A stretch of DNA of 64,000 bases from Paenibacillus glacialis (GTDB lineage Bacteria > Bacillota > Bacilli > Paenibacillales > Paenibacillaceae), in the NCBI RefSeq assembly GCF_001637205.1, contig NZ_LVJH01000016.1, positions 1 through 64,000 on the forward strand. The letters run 5' to 3'. This document shows positions 53,253 through 64,000 of the stretch, one piece after another. Numbering within the stretch: the first letter of the stretch is position 1; every line of letters starts with the position of its first letter. Below the pieces are notes generated by a model. It worked only from the letters and a program-made list of their open reading frames with translations, searched no databases and was not told where the DNA came from. The position numbers were made by a program, and so were the translations under genes.

Positions 53253-53369
53253 AACGGAATTAGTTTAGAATAAGTATAAACAACATTACACATGCTTGAA
53301 ATTGGAGAGAGACTCCATTTCAAATAGAGTTTAAAGCAAATAATCAAAATAGCGGAGGGAATAATAAAC

Positions 53370-54146
53370 ATGACTACAAATTTCGTCATTGAAGGACTTA
53401 AAGCATCAATCGAAGGAAAAGAAATACTGAAAGGCATTAACTTGGAGATGAAAGGTGGAGAAATCCACGCGATCATGGGTCCAAACGGAACTGGTAAGAG
53501 TACTTTGGCTTCTGCTTTGATGGGACATCCTAAATATGAAGTAACTGCAGGTTCAGTATTGTTGGATAATGAAGAAGTACTGGAAATGGCTGTTGATGAA
53601 CGTGCTCGTGCAGGACTATTCTTGGGTATGCAGTATCCAAGTGAAATAAGTGGGGTTACCAATTCAGATTTCCTTCGTTCTGCAATTAACGCACGCCGTG
53701 AAGAAGGAAGCGAAATTTCACTGATTAGATTCATTCGTCAAATGGAAGCTAAGATGAAAGATCTTGATATGAACCCTGAGTTTCTACACCGTTACCTAAA
53801 TGAAGGTTTCTCCGGTGGAGAAAAGAAACGTAATGAAATTCTACAAATGATGATGTTAGATCCTAAAATTGTTATTTTAGATGAAATAGATTCCGGACTA
53901 GATATTGATGCACTTAAAATTGTAGCAAATGGCGTCAATGCAATGAGAAGTGAAGATCGTGGATTCCTCATTATTACTCACTATCAACGTCTATTAGACT
54001 ACATTAAGCCTGATTTTGTTCACGTTATGATGCAAGGTAGAATTGTGAAATCCGGTGGCCCTGAGTTGGCTCATCGTCTAGAAGCTGAAGGTTACGACTG
54101 GGTTAAAGAAGAATTGGGTATTGAAGACGAAACAGTAGGTCAATAA
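53370..54146 (+). CDS. sufC: Fe-S assembly ATPase SufC
   Basis: 258 aa. ABC-type ATPase of the SufBCD scaffold, powering Fe-S cluster assembly in the cytosol. Walker [11 protein letters not shown], signature [11 protein letters not shown], Walker [14 protein letters not shown]-loop ITHYQR. GGAGGG precedes the ATG. First gene of sufCDSUB, the Firmicute arrangement. Confidence 0.97.
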   Translation: MTTNFVIEGLKASIEGKEILKGINLEMKGGEIHAIMGPNGTGKSTLASALMGHPKYEVTAGSVLLDNEEVLEMAVDERARAGLFLGMQYPSEISGVTNSDFLRSAINARREEGSEISLIRFIRQMEAKMKDLDMNPEFLHRYLNEGFSGGEKKRNEILQMMMLDPKIVILDEIDSGLDIDALKIVANGVNAMRSEDRGFLIITHYQRLLDYIKPDFVHVMMQGRIVKSGGPELAHRLEAEGYDWVKEELGIEDETVGQ

Positions 54147-54170
54147 ATATAACGGGAGGAGGACAAAGAA

Positions 54171-57116
<2,946 letters not shown>

Positions 57117-57136
57117 TGATAGGGAGTTGAAATAAC

Positions 57137-58534
57137 GTGGCTAAGAAATCACCAGAAATAGAAGAATATAAATATGGGTTTCGTGATGAACATGAGTCCA
57201 TTTTTAAGACAGGAAAAGGTTTAACTCCTGAGATCGTTAGAGAAATTTCTCGTATTAAGGACGAACCAGAATGGATGCTTGATTTCCGTCTGAAGGCATT
57301 AGAAACATTCGAGAAAATGCCTATGCCTAATTTCGGCGGGAATATGGATGATTTGGATTTCAATGAAATTCAATATTTCGTTAGAGCTTCCGACAAACAA
57401 GGGAAAACATGGGAGGAAGTTCCTTCTGAAATCAAAGAAACTTTTGATAAGCTTGGGATTCCTGAAGCTGAGCAGAAATTCCTAGCTGGAGTATCTGCAC
57501 AGTATGAATCGGAAGTTGTCTATCATAGCATGCAGAAGGACCTTGAAGATCAAGGTGTTATCTTCATGGATATGGATACGGCACTTAGAGAGCATCCGGA
57601 AATTGTTAAAGAATATATCAGTACCGTTATTCCAACAGCAGATAACAAGTTCTCAGCTCTTAACAGTGCTGTATGGTCCGGTGGTAGCTTTATCTATGTT
57701 CCTAAGGGTGTTAAATGTGAAATGCCACTACAAGCATACTTCCGCATTAACTCCGAGAATATGGGACAATTTGAACGTACACTGATCATTGCGGATGAAG
57801 ATAGCCACGTTCACTACGTAGAAGGCTGTACAGCTCCAATATACAGCACGAACTCTCTACACAGTGCCGTTGTTGAGATCATCTGTAAGAAGAACGCACG
57901 CGTGCGTTATACAACGATTCAGAACTGGGCACCGAATATCTACAACCTGGTTACGAAACGTGCAGTAGCTGAAGAGAATGCAACGATGGAATGGGTAGAT
58001 GGTAACATCGGTTCCAAACTGACGATGAAATATCCTTCTGTTGTTCTTAAGGGCCGTGGAGCAAAAGGAATGGTATTGTCCATTGCCATTGCAGGTAAAG
58101 GTCAACATCAGGATGCGGGAGCTAAAATGATTCATTTAGCGCCAGACACAACATCTACGATTGTATCTAAGTCCATCAGTAAACATGGTGGTAAAGTAAC
58201 CTATCGTGGTCTGGCTTCCTTTGGTCGTCAAGCCGAAGGAGCTAAGTCTAATATCAAGTGTGATACGTTGATCCTAGATAACGAATCCACTTCGGATACA
58301 ATTCCATACAATGAGATCATGAATGACAACATTACGCTGGAGCATGAAGCTACTGTATCTAAGGTGTCAGAAGACCAACTCTTCTACCTAATGAGCCGTG
58401 GTCTTACAGATGCGGAAGCAACTCAAATGATCGTTATGGGCTTCATTGAACCGTTCACGAAAGAACTTCCAATGGAGTATGCAGTAGAAATGAACCGTCT
58501 CATTAAGTTCGAAATGGAAGGTAGTATCGGTTAA
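57137..58534 (+). CDS. sufB: Fe-S assembly scaffold protein SufB
   Basis: 465 aa, the cluster-building scaffold. Typical N-terminal [18 protein letters not shown], central beta-helix with [19 protein letters not shown] (conserved Cys in GCTAP), [20 protein letters not shown], and C-terminal [26 protein letters not shown]. Follows sufU by 20 nt with AGGGAG. Last gene of the operon. Confidence 0.97.
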   Translation: MAKKSPEIEEYKYGFRDEHESIFKTGKGLTPEIVREISRIKDEPEWMLDFRLKALETFEKMPMPNFGGNMDDLDFNEIQYFVRASDKQGKTWEEVPSEIKETFDKLGIPEAEQKFLAGVSAQYESEVVYHSMQKDLEDQGVIFMDMDTALREHPEIVKEYISTVIPTADNKFSALNSAVWSGGSFIYVPKGVKCEMPLQAYFRINSENMGQFERTLIIADEDSHVHYVEGCTAPIYSTNSLHSAVVEIICKKNARVRYTTIQNWAPNIYNLVTKRAVAEENATMEWVDGNIGSKLTMKYPSVVLKGRGAKGMVLSIAIAGKGQHQDAGAKMIHLAPDTTSTIVSKSISKHGGKVTYRGLASFGRQAEGAKSNIKCDTLILDNESTSDTIPYNEIMNDNITLEHEATVSKVSEDQLFYLMSRGLTDAEATQMIVMGFIEPFTKELPMEYAVEMNRLIKFEMEGSIG

Positions 58535-58576
58535 TTCTTGTATGACAAAGGTTTACTTCTTTTATGTAACATATAA

Positions 58577-58636
58577 AAACGTGTTCGTGGTGACTTCTAC
58601 ACTATTGTGTTGAAGTCCTCGGACACGTTTTTTTTG
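58577..58636 (+). terminator. Terminator of the suf operon
   Basis: Long hairpin with AAAACGTGT ... ACACGTTTT arms and an inner GACTTCxACAC/GTGTxGAAGTC stem, ending in eight T. Confidence 0.93.
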
Positions 58637-58802
58637 TAATATATATGGTTAGGCGGTGAGTGACTTGAATGTCATGAGTCGCCTTTTGTTGTAGTTCTGT
58701 TAGGTTAGTCTTCCAAGCAAGCGCACAAGCGAAGGATAGATTGGAAGAATAGAATATATGAATGAATCGAGAGAATAATTGAGATAGAAGGAGTGGTTAG
58801 TG

Positions 58803-59408
58803 ATGAACCCATTTGAATCATATAGACTAATAAGTCCATTCGGCATGCGTATTCATCCAGTATTCAAAGTGCCAAAGTTCCATAGAGGCGTTGATCTTGT
58901 AACTAGACCTTCTAAGGGCCCGTTGTACGCATTTGTTGCTGGAGAAGTCATTCATGCTAAAGAAGGAGTTAATGGATCGGGATTTGGAGGCTACGGTATT
59001 GTGGTGGCAATTAAGGATGACAAGGGTTATCTACACTGTTATGCTCATTTAACTATGGCTATGGTTCAGGTTGGCGATAGGGTACTGCGAGGGGAGAAAG
59101 TAGGACTTCAAGGAAGTACTGGGATAAGTATAGGTGCTCATCTTCATTATGAGATCCGTAAGGTATGTTCTCCATCATTTGGTTACACGTTGACGGAAAG
59201 TGGTGTGGTTGAACCAACGAAGTACTTGCAAGACTATTATGCTAAAGAGGAACTATTTACAGTGGACAAAAAAGACGCAAATGCAATCATTGATAAGTAT
59301 CTCAAGCCAGCATGGGAAGTAGCCAAGACGCCTGCAGACAAAAAGGAGATTGGAAGATTGGCTGATGAGCTACGAGTAGCATCTGGACAACCGAAACAGA
59401 ATGTATAA
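58803..59408 (+). CDS. M23-family peptidase domain protein, lysin-like
   Basis: 201 aa. M23 LytM-type domain (about 5-125): FGMRIHPVFK, HRGVDL (Zn His and Asp), CYAHL, and GAHLHYEIRK. No signal peptide or membrane helix, unlike most chromosomal M23 peptidases, so export would need a holin or lysis. A helical C-terminal segment (about 148-200: DANAIIDKYLKPAWEVA, IGRLADELRVASGQP) is the kind seen in phage endolysins. ATG 58803 chosen (9 nt from AAGGAG); GTG 58800 also fits. Monocistronic. Confidence 0.8.
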   Translation: MNPFESYRLISPFGMRIHPVFKVPKFHRGVDLVTRPSKGPLYAFVAGEVIHAKEGVNGSGFGGYGIVVAIKDDKGYLHCYAHLTMAMVQVGDRVLRGEKVGLQGSTGISIGAHLHYEIRKVCSPSFGYTLTESGVVEPTKYLQDYYAKEELFTVDKKDANAIIDKYLKPAWEVAKTPADKKEIGRLADELRVASGQPKQNV

Positions 59409-59458
59409 ATGAATTCAGATGTTGAGATGGAAGGCAGCATCTGAACTAACGATATATA

Positions 59459-59504
59459 TAGTAAAAGCAGGCTCCCTAATGAATAAGGCCCTGCTTTTAC
59501 TATG
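59459..59504. terminator. Terminator between the M23 and HD-GYP genes
   Basis: AGTAAAAGCAGG ... CCTGCTTTTACT with inner imperfect pairs, between convergent genes, good in both directions. Confidence 0.9.
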
Positions 59505-59508
59505 TATA

Positions 59509-60555
59509 TCACATGAATAATTTTTCAATAGATAAATTCCGTTCAGTGGAAAGGTCTAGAAAGATAGAGTCGATCTGGATAAGAGGACGAAATGAATCTA
59601 TAGGGTTTGTCATAACTATCGTTCCCGATTGACCATCTGATAAGAGTACTTTCTTTCCAAGGAAATTTGGAATCATATTTCTAATGAATACTTGTGTAGG
59701 TTTAGCATTCAATTTACCGAAGCTCAGGCTGTATATTTCACGAAGAACAGTTAATAATTCTTGCTTGGATTGGTATACACGGTGAGTAGTCATTGCACTA
59801 AACACATCTGCGACAGCTACAATTTGTGAGAATGGATGGATATTATGTACATGTAATCTAAGAGGATATCCACTACCATCATCACGTTCGTGATGTTGTA
59901 GTGCAACTAATGCGGATGCTTCGTCCATTGAAGAATTACGAATGATTTCATAACCATAAGTCGTATGTAGCTTTACTTCTTCAAATTCCTCATGGGTTAA
60001 TTTGGCAGGTTTATTAAGTAGTTCGCGAGGAATTCTACATTTGCCGATATCATGTAAATATCCTGCTTTGCCTGCGGAATAGGCATCCTTCTTAGAGTAA
60101 CCTAACCAACTTGCAATATAGTAGGATAACATCCCAACTTGCATGGAGTGCTGATACGTATAGTCATCATTGAAATCATTCGCTAACAATAAAGATACAA
60201 CGTCTGATTGGTCTGACAATTGATCAACCAAGGGATGAAGGATGTCGTCGACCACACTACTATTAACTTTCCCGGTACTGATAGATTCTAAGAATATATT
60301 CTCGAATCCGTCAATAGCGTTTGCTAGATGAGGCTTAATCTTAGCGAGCGACTCCTGATTCTTTGGTGAATCATATAAAGATTCCTTCGTATAAAGAGAC
60401 TCAACATCTACATAATCAACACCATGCTGAAATAATTTGGCAATCTCAATTGTTCCTAGCTCGGTTTGTTTCTTTAATACATGTAAGCCTTTATCACTAA
60501 AAGTATCCGCTTGTAAAATATCTCCAGGTTTTAAATCGGTTACATGAACTCTCAA
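59509..60555 (-). CDS. HD-GYP domain c-di-GMP phosphodiesterase-like protein
   Basis: 348 aa. N-terminal small domain (VTDLKPGDILQADTFSDKG) with a ligand region up to about residue 130. The HD-GYP domain carries YLHDIGKCRIP (HD), HTTYGYEIIR and HHERDDGSGYP (GYP), plus VADVFSAMTTHRVY. Likely degrades c-di-GMP, opposing the GGDEF protein at 22383. The same N-terminal domain starts another gene at 63919. Confidence 0.9.
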   Translation of the reverse strand: MRVHVTDLKPGDILQADTFSDKGLHVLKKQTELGTIEIAKLFQHGVDYVDVESLYTKESLYDSPKNQESLAKIKPHLANAIDGFENIFLESISTGKVNSSVVDDILHPLVDQLSDQSDVVSLLLANDFNDDYTYQHSMQVGMLSYYIASWLGYSKKDAYSAGKAGYLHDIGKCRIPRELLNKPAKLTHEEFEEVKLHTTYGYEIIRNSSMDEASALVALQHHERDDGSGYPLRLHVHNIHPFSQIVAVADVFSAMTTHRVYQSKQELLTVLREIYSLSFGKLNAKPTQVFIRNMIPNFLGKKVLLSDGQSGTIVMTNPIDSFRPLIQIDSIFLDLSTERNLSIEKLFM

Positions 60556-60626
60556 GAGGAAGACACCTCACTTAGCTATTTATAATAAATAAATATATCA
60601 TAATAAGAAGAAATTGGATATATAGA

Positions 60627-61349
60627 TTAGCGTGAAAGAGGGTCCCAAGATTCTTGCTGGTCAACTCCCTTCCATGTTTTCCCGTCATCCCAGATCTCTT
60701 TTTTCCAGATAGGAACAGATTGCTTTAAATTCTCAATGGCATAACGACTCGCCTCGTAGCAAATATCTCTATGTGCGGAAGAAACCGCAATAATCACACT
60801 GACTTCTTGTATATCAACCCTTCCGATTCTATGAGAAATTGCACAAAGCGTACCTGGCCAACGCGTGTTCAATTCCGTTCCGATTCGTTCTAAATAAGAT
60901 AATGCCATAGGGATATAGGCTTCGTATTCTAAATGAACGGTTCGCTTGTCTCCGGTCATTTCCCTTGTGGTTCCGACGAAAGAGAGTGTAGCTCCATGAT
61001 TGTTGTTCAATACTTTGGAATATACATCTTCTATAGAAAGGGGGGTATCCGTGATGACATACATCCCATCGGAACTACTTTCTATGAGTGACTTCTGTCC
61101 ATCCCCTCCGGATACCGGAGGAATCAGTGCGACTTCATCGTCAGCTGTAATCATCATTTCGCCTGTGGCATATTCTTCATTGATAGCAAAGAAAGATACT
61201 GAAATTTGGGATGCAGCATCGGGGTAAGCAGAAGAAAGTGAAATTTTTAATTGATCGGCGCTAATGGGCAGCTGATCTAAGGAGAAATCCAGTACAGAAG
61301 TGTTTAGTAGTTCAGCTAGTCCAGCAAAAAGTCTAATCTTAATATTCAA
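60627..61349 (-). CDS. MoaD-MoaE fusion, molybdopterin synthase (MoaX type)
   Basis: 240 aa. Residues 1-82 are a MoaD-like ubiquitin fold ending PPVSGG (81-82). Residues about 95-240 are MoaE: LSFVGTTREMTGDKRT, LEYEAYIPMA, SHRIGRVDIQEVSVII, SSAHRDICYEA, SVPIWKKEIWDDG with the catalytic Lys. Converts precursor Z to molybdopterin. In the fusion the Gly-Gly is internal and must be freed by cleavage to accept sulfur, as is known for mycobacterial MoaX. No other moa or moe genes are in the window. Confidence 0.92.
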   Translation of the reverse strand: MNIKIRLFAGLAELLNTSVLDFSLDQLPISADQLKISLSSAYPDAASQISVSFFAINEEYATGEMMITADDEVALIPPVSGGDGQKSLIESSSDGMYVITDTPLSIEDVYSKVLNNNHGATLSFVGTTREMTGDKRTVHLEYEAYIPMALSYLERIGTELNTRWPGTLCAISHRIGRVDIQEVSVIIAVSSAHRDICYEASRYAIENLKQSVPIWKKEIWDDGKTWKGVDQQESWDPLSR

Positions 61350-61501
61350 TTTTTTGCACCTCGGTTATGTCGGTTTTTTCCTTCAATATACCACAATCAT
61401 TAAGGAAATGTTATGATTAAGCATTATGAGGAAGCATCGGGTGATCATGCGTGAAATCCATTCGATTGAATTTGGAAGCGAAGAGAGGGAGGGCAATCAT
61501 C

Positions 61502-62941
61502 ATGGCACAGCTTAAGAAAGAAAGACTAACCATTCTGCATACCAATGATATTCATAGTCATTTTGAAATGGTAAGTTCCATCGCCGGACTGATAAGCGCG
61601 GAAAAAAATATTGCCTCAGACAGTCCCCTTCTTCTGTTGGATATAGGTGATCATATGGATCGCATGTCAGTAGAGACAGAAGGTAGTGTTGGGCTAGCAA
61701 ATACGGACATTATTAATTTAACGGACTATGACGCGATTACGATTGGCAACAATGAGGGACTTACTTTTACACCTGATATGTTAGAGAGAGCCTATAGTGG
61801 GTTGTTGTGTCCCGTGGTCTGCTGTAATATCCGTGAATTAGCTAGTGGTCTTTGTCCAAGTTGGATGCAGGAACATACGATCATAACCAAAGGAAATATC
61901 AACATAGGGATCATTGGCGTAACCGCACCATTTGATGAATTCTACAGACTTCTTGGGTGGGAGGCAATTGATCCTGAAATCGCAATACGAGAACAGATTG
62001 CTAACCTAAGACCACAAGTTGATATTCTTATTCTTCTATCTCACTTAGGACTGCCAACAGATCGTGAACTCGCGATGAACTTAGAGGGAATAGATCTAAT
62101 TCTGGGTGGACACACACATCATTTACTTGAAGAGCCCATATATATCGGTAGTACTAGTATTTGTGGTGCGGGTAAGTTCGGACAATTCGTAGGTAAAGTA
62201 GTCATGGAGCGAGACTGTGAAGGGAGATATAAAGTGGTATGGGGAGGGTGCTTACCTGTTGATCCGATGAGAAAGGATGACAAGATAAATGCTGCTTTAG
62301 AGATTCACCGCAAGCAAGCTAATGAGGTTTTACAGCGTACAATAACCGTAACGGACCATGTTTTATTGTTAAATGAAGAGGGTCAGGAATCCCCTTTTGG
62401 TAATATTATGGCACAGTCATTACGCCAATTTACAAAGACTGAAGTTGCTATGGTTAATACAGGGCAGCTGTTAGGGTCTCTTCCGGAGGGGAATATTACA
62501 GTGGGTATGTTACATCAATTATGTCCGTCACCCATTAATCCTTGCATTCTTAAGTTAAAAGGCAGTGATATTCGATATACGTTGGAACAAAGTTTGTTGT
62601 CTGAATATAAGGAAAAGAAGATTTTTGGTTATGGATTTCGGGGGAAGGTATTAGGAAGTATAGCGCTAGATGGGGCAGAGGTCTTGTACGATAGTACCCG
62701 AATCCCTTATGATAGGATAGTTAGCGTAAATATCAATGGTGTCCCATTGTGTGATGATCATGAGTATAGTGTAGGTACAATTGATATGTTCACTTTTGGA
62801 ATAGGTTACGAAAGAATTGCTGAGGGTTCTGATAGAAGGTTTATTCTACCAGAATTTCTGAGGGACTTATTAAGTATTGAACTTCAACGTCCGGGTAGTC
62901 TCGAGGATTGTCATGAGATAAGATGGTACTCAGTAGTCTAA
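61502..62941 (+). CDS. yunD: Metallophosphoesterase/5'-nucleotidase-type protein (YunD-like)
   Basis: 479 aa from ATG 61502 behind GGGAGGG (8 nt); the frame opens at 61451. Metallophosphoesterase motifs ILHTNDIHSHF, DIGDHMD, GNNEG (the usual GNHE with Asn), LSHLGLPTDREL, and LILGGHTHH. A 5'-nucleotidase C-terminal domain follows (about 290-479, NTGQLLGSLPEGNITVG). No signal peptide, so probably cytosolic, unlike UshA. Likely cotranscribed with uppP, 59 nt downstream. Confidence 0.9.
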   Translation: MAQLKKERLTILHTNDIHSHFEMVSSIAGLISAEKNIASDSPLLLLDIGDHMDRMSVETEGSVGLANTDIINLTDYDAITIGNNEGLTFTPDMLERAYSGLLCPVVCCNIRELASGLCPSWMQEHTIITKGNINIGIIGVTAPFDEFYRLLGWEAIDPEIAIREQIANLRPQVDILILLSHLGLPTDRELAMNLEGIDLILGGHTHHLLEEPIYIGSTSICGAGKFGQFVGKVVMERDCEGRYKVVWGGCLPVDPMRKDDKINAALEIHRKQANEVLQRTITVTDHVLLLNEEGQESPFGNIMAQSLRQFTKTEVAMVNTGQLLGSLPEGNITVGMLHQLCPSPINPCILKLKGSDIRYTLEQSLLSEYKEKKIFGYGFRGKVLGSIALDGAEVLYDSTRIPYDRIVSVNINGVPLCDDHEYSVGTIDMFTFGIGYERIAEGSDRRFILPEFLRDLLSIELQRPGSLEDCHEIRWYSVV

Positions 62942-63000
62942 GTTATCAGGATTTCAACATATAATGGATCATTTGGAACAGAAACATTTAGGAGGATATA

Positions 63001-63828
63001 ATGGATACGATTACAGCAATTATTCTTGGGATAGTGGAAGGAATTACGGAGTTTATTCCAGTATCTTCAACGGGTCATATGATCTTAACTTCCAAAGCAA
63101 TGGGGTTTGATGATCAAACGGATATTATGAAAACTTTTGAAATAGTTATTCAGTTAGGAGCTATTCTTGCTATTGCTATTGTATACTGGCGCCGAATCTT
63201 GGGCCTACTTGGACTAAAACGTAAGGATAAAACAACCCTTGTGGGTTCACCATCAAAAGGGCTTGATCTTATACACGTGATATTGGGTATTGCACCTGCA
63301 CTTATTGTCGCTTTTTTTGCGAGAGATTTTATTAAGAGTTTGTTTAGTGCGAATACCGTTGTATGGGCATTAGTTGCCGGTGGTATATTTATGATCTTTG
63401 CAGAATGGTTCAATAAAACGAAATCAAAAGTAACAGCACATGATTTAGATGACTTAACATACAAGCAAGCTTTCTTGATCGGACTATATCAGATTATATC
63501 TGTTCTATGGCCAGGATTTTCACGTTCTGGTTCTACCATATCTGGGGGAATGCTGAGTGGAGTTAGCTATAAAGCATCAGCTGACTTCTCCTTTTTGATC
63601 GCAATTCCGATTATGTGTGCTGCATCGGGTTATGAATTACTCGATTCCTACCGATATTTCAATAGTGACACTATAGGATACTTTGCTATAGGATTTTTCG
63701 TAGCTTTTGTTGTTGCATACTTGGTAGTATTGGCTTTTATGAAGCTTATACAGCGAATTAGACTTACTCACTTTGCTATTTACCGATTTGTACTTGCAGC
63801 TGTATTTTGGATATTCATACTGAATTAA
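63001..63828 (+). CDS. uppP: Undecaprenyl-diphosphatase UppP (BacA)
   Basis: 275 aa with about eight transmembrane helices. Dephosphorylates undecaprenyl-PP to recycle the peptidoglycan lipid carrier; also gives bacitracin tolerance. Both signature motifs are present: EGITEFIPVSSTGHMIL with catalytic Glu near residue 17-21, and WPGFSRSGSTI with the essential Arg/Ser. Shine-Dalgarno AGGAGG precedes the ATG. Confidence 0.96.
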   Translation: MDTITAIILGIVEGITEFIPVSSTGHMILTSKAMGFDDQTDIMKTFEIVIQLGAILAIAIVYWRRILGLLGLKRKDKTTLVGSPSKGLDLIHVILGIAPALIVAFFARDFIKSLFSANTVVWALVAGGIFMIFAEWFNKTKSKVTAHDLDDLTYKQAFLIGLYQIISVLWPGFSRSGSTISGGMLSGVSYKASADFSFLIAIPIMCAASGYELLDSYRYFNSDTIGYFAIGFFVAFVVAYLVVLAFMKLIQRIRLTHFAIYRFVLAAVFWIFILN

Positions 63829-63918
63829 TCGCATCCAAGCGTATTTTTCTCGAGTGGGAGATCAATGTAACTGCTTTGATGTGTCATGACATTATTCATC
63901 CATGTAGGAGGATACACT

Positions 63919-64000
63919 TTGCGACTAGTACCTGTACAGATGCTTAAAGAAGGCATGAAGTTAGGCAAGAAAATATATAGTGCTGATGGAGTTACATTGT
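63919..64000 (+). CDS. Start of a second HD-GYP-type protein (partial)
   Basis: First 27 codons from TTG 63919, 7 nt after GGAGG: RLVPVQMLKEGMKLGKKIYS, similar to the N-terminal domain of the HD-GYP protein at 59509-60555 (VTDLKPGDIL). The rest lies outside the window, so an HD-GYP domain is predicted, not seen. Confidence 0.55.
   Translation, partial: MRLVPVQMLKEGMKLGKKIYSADGVTL

Overview
The window looks like a chromosomal segment of a low-to-mid-GC, spore-forming Firmicute, most likely Paenibacillus or a close relative. The grounds are the sufCDSUB order, the qoxABCD menaquinol oxidase, the TPP-riboswitch thi operon, Bacillus-type sites and Shine-Dalgarno signals, GH18 chitinases with FN3 and CBM5/12 modules, CotH, and the YunC/YunD-type proteins. 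I see no prophage, IS element, CRISPR array or restriction system. One lysin-like M23 peptidase is the only phage-flavoured gene.

Layout. 1-1320: tail of an rRNA operon (5S) and nine tRNAs (Asn, Ser, Glu, fMet, Asp, Lys, Leu, Pro, Gly), closed by a strong terminator. 1535-2527: an oxidoreductase. 7927-2780 (minus): TPP riboswitch, attenuator, thiZ-thiX-thiY transporter, then thiM-thiD-thiE; the thiZ ATPase is frameshifted and lacks a normal start codon. 8015-9572: divergent XRE-cupin regulator and CatE-like dioxygenase. 9925-13876: two secreted chitinases behind a perfect CcpA cre site. 14384-18286 (minus): qoxABCD. 18734-22296: heterodimeric ABC exporter. 22383-25495: diguanylate cyclase, HAD phosphatase and alpha/beta hydrolase. 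25585-30211: CotH kinase-like lipoprotein, DUF4956 membrane protein and VTC polyphosphate-polymerase-like protein, divergent from a membrane-anchored metallophosphatase. 30407-33841: small regulatory and stress genes and a split ThrE exporter. 34063-35977: YtrA-type GntR regulator and its ABC transporter. 36051-39306: chemoreceptor and MFS pump. 39483-41752: glgC-glgD. 41948-46748: Mug glycosylase, Rrf2/nitroreductase pair, and an SDR/MarR/old-yellow-enzyme group. 46914-50015: DegV and small membrane or hypothetical proteins. 50021-52338 (minus): methionine-salvage mtnK-mtnA. 52619-58534: Dps and the full suf Fe-S operon. 58803-64000: M23 peptidase, HD-GYP protein, MoaD-MoaE fusion, YunD-like phosphoesterase, UppP and the start of a second HD-GYP-like gene.

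Several local circuits can be read from the DNA: TPP control of thiamine genes, carbon-catabolite control of chitinases, MarR, GntR and XRE regulators with repeated motifs overlapping matched promoters, and a palindrome over the -10 box of the nitroreductase gene. Three intergenic palindromes share the core TTGAACTA...TAGTTCAA and may belong to an undescribed interspersed family. The CotH/DUF4956/VTC/metallophosphatase neighbourhood is the best candidate for an incompletely described system. All functions are read from sequence by eye; no database search was possible.
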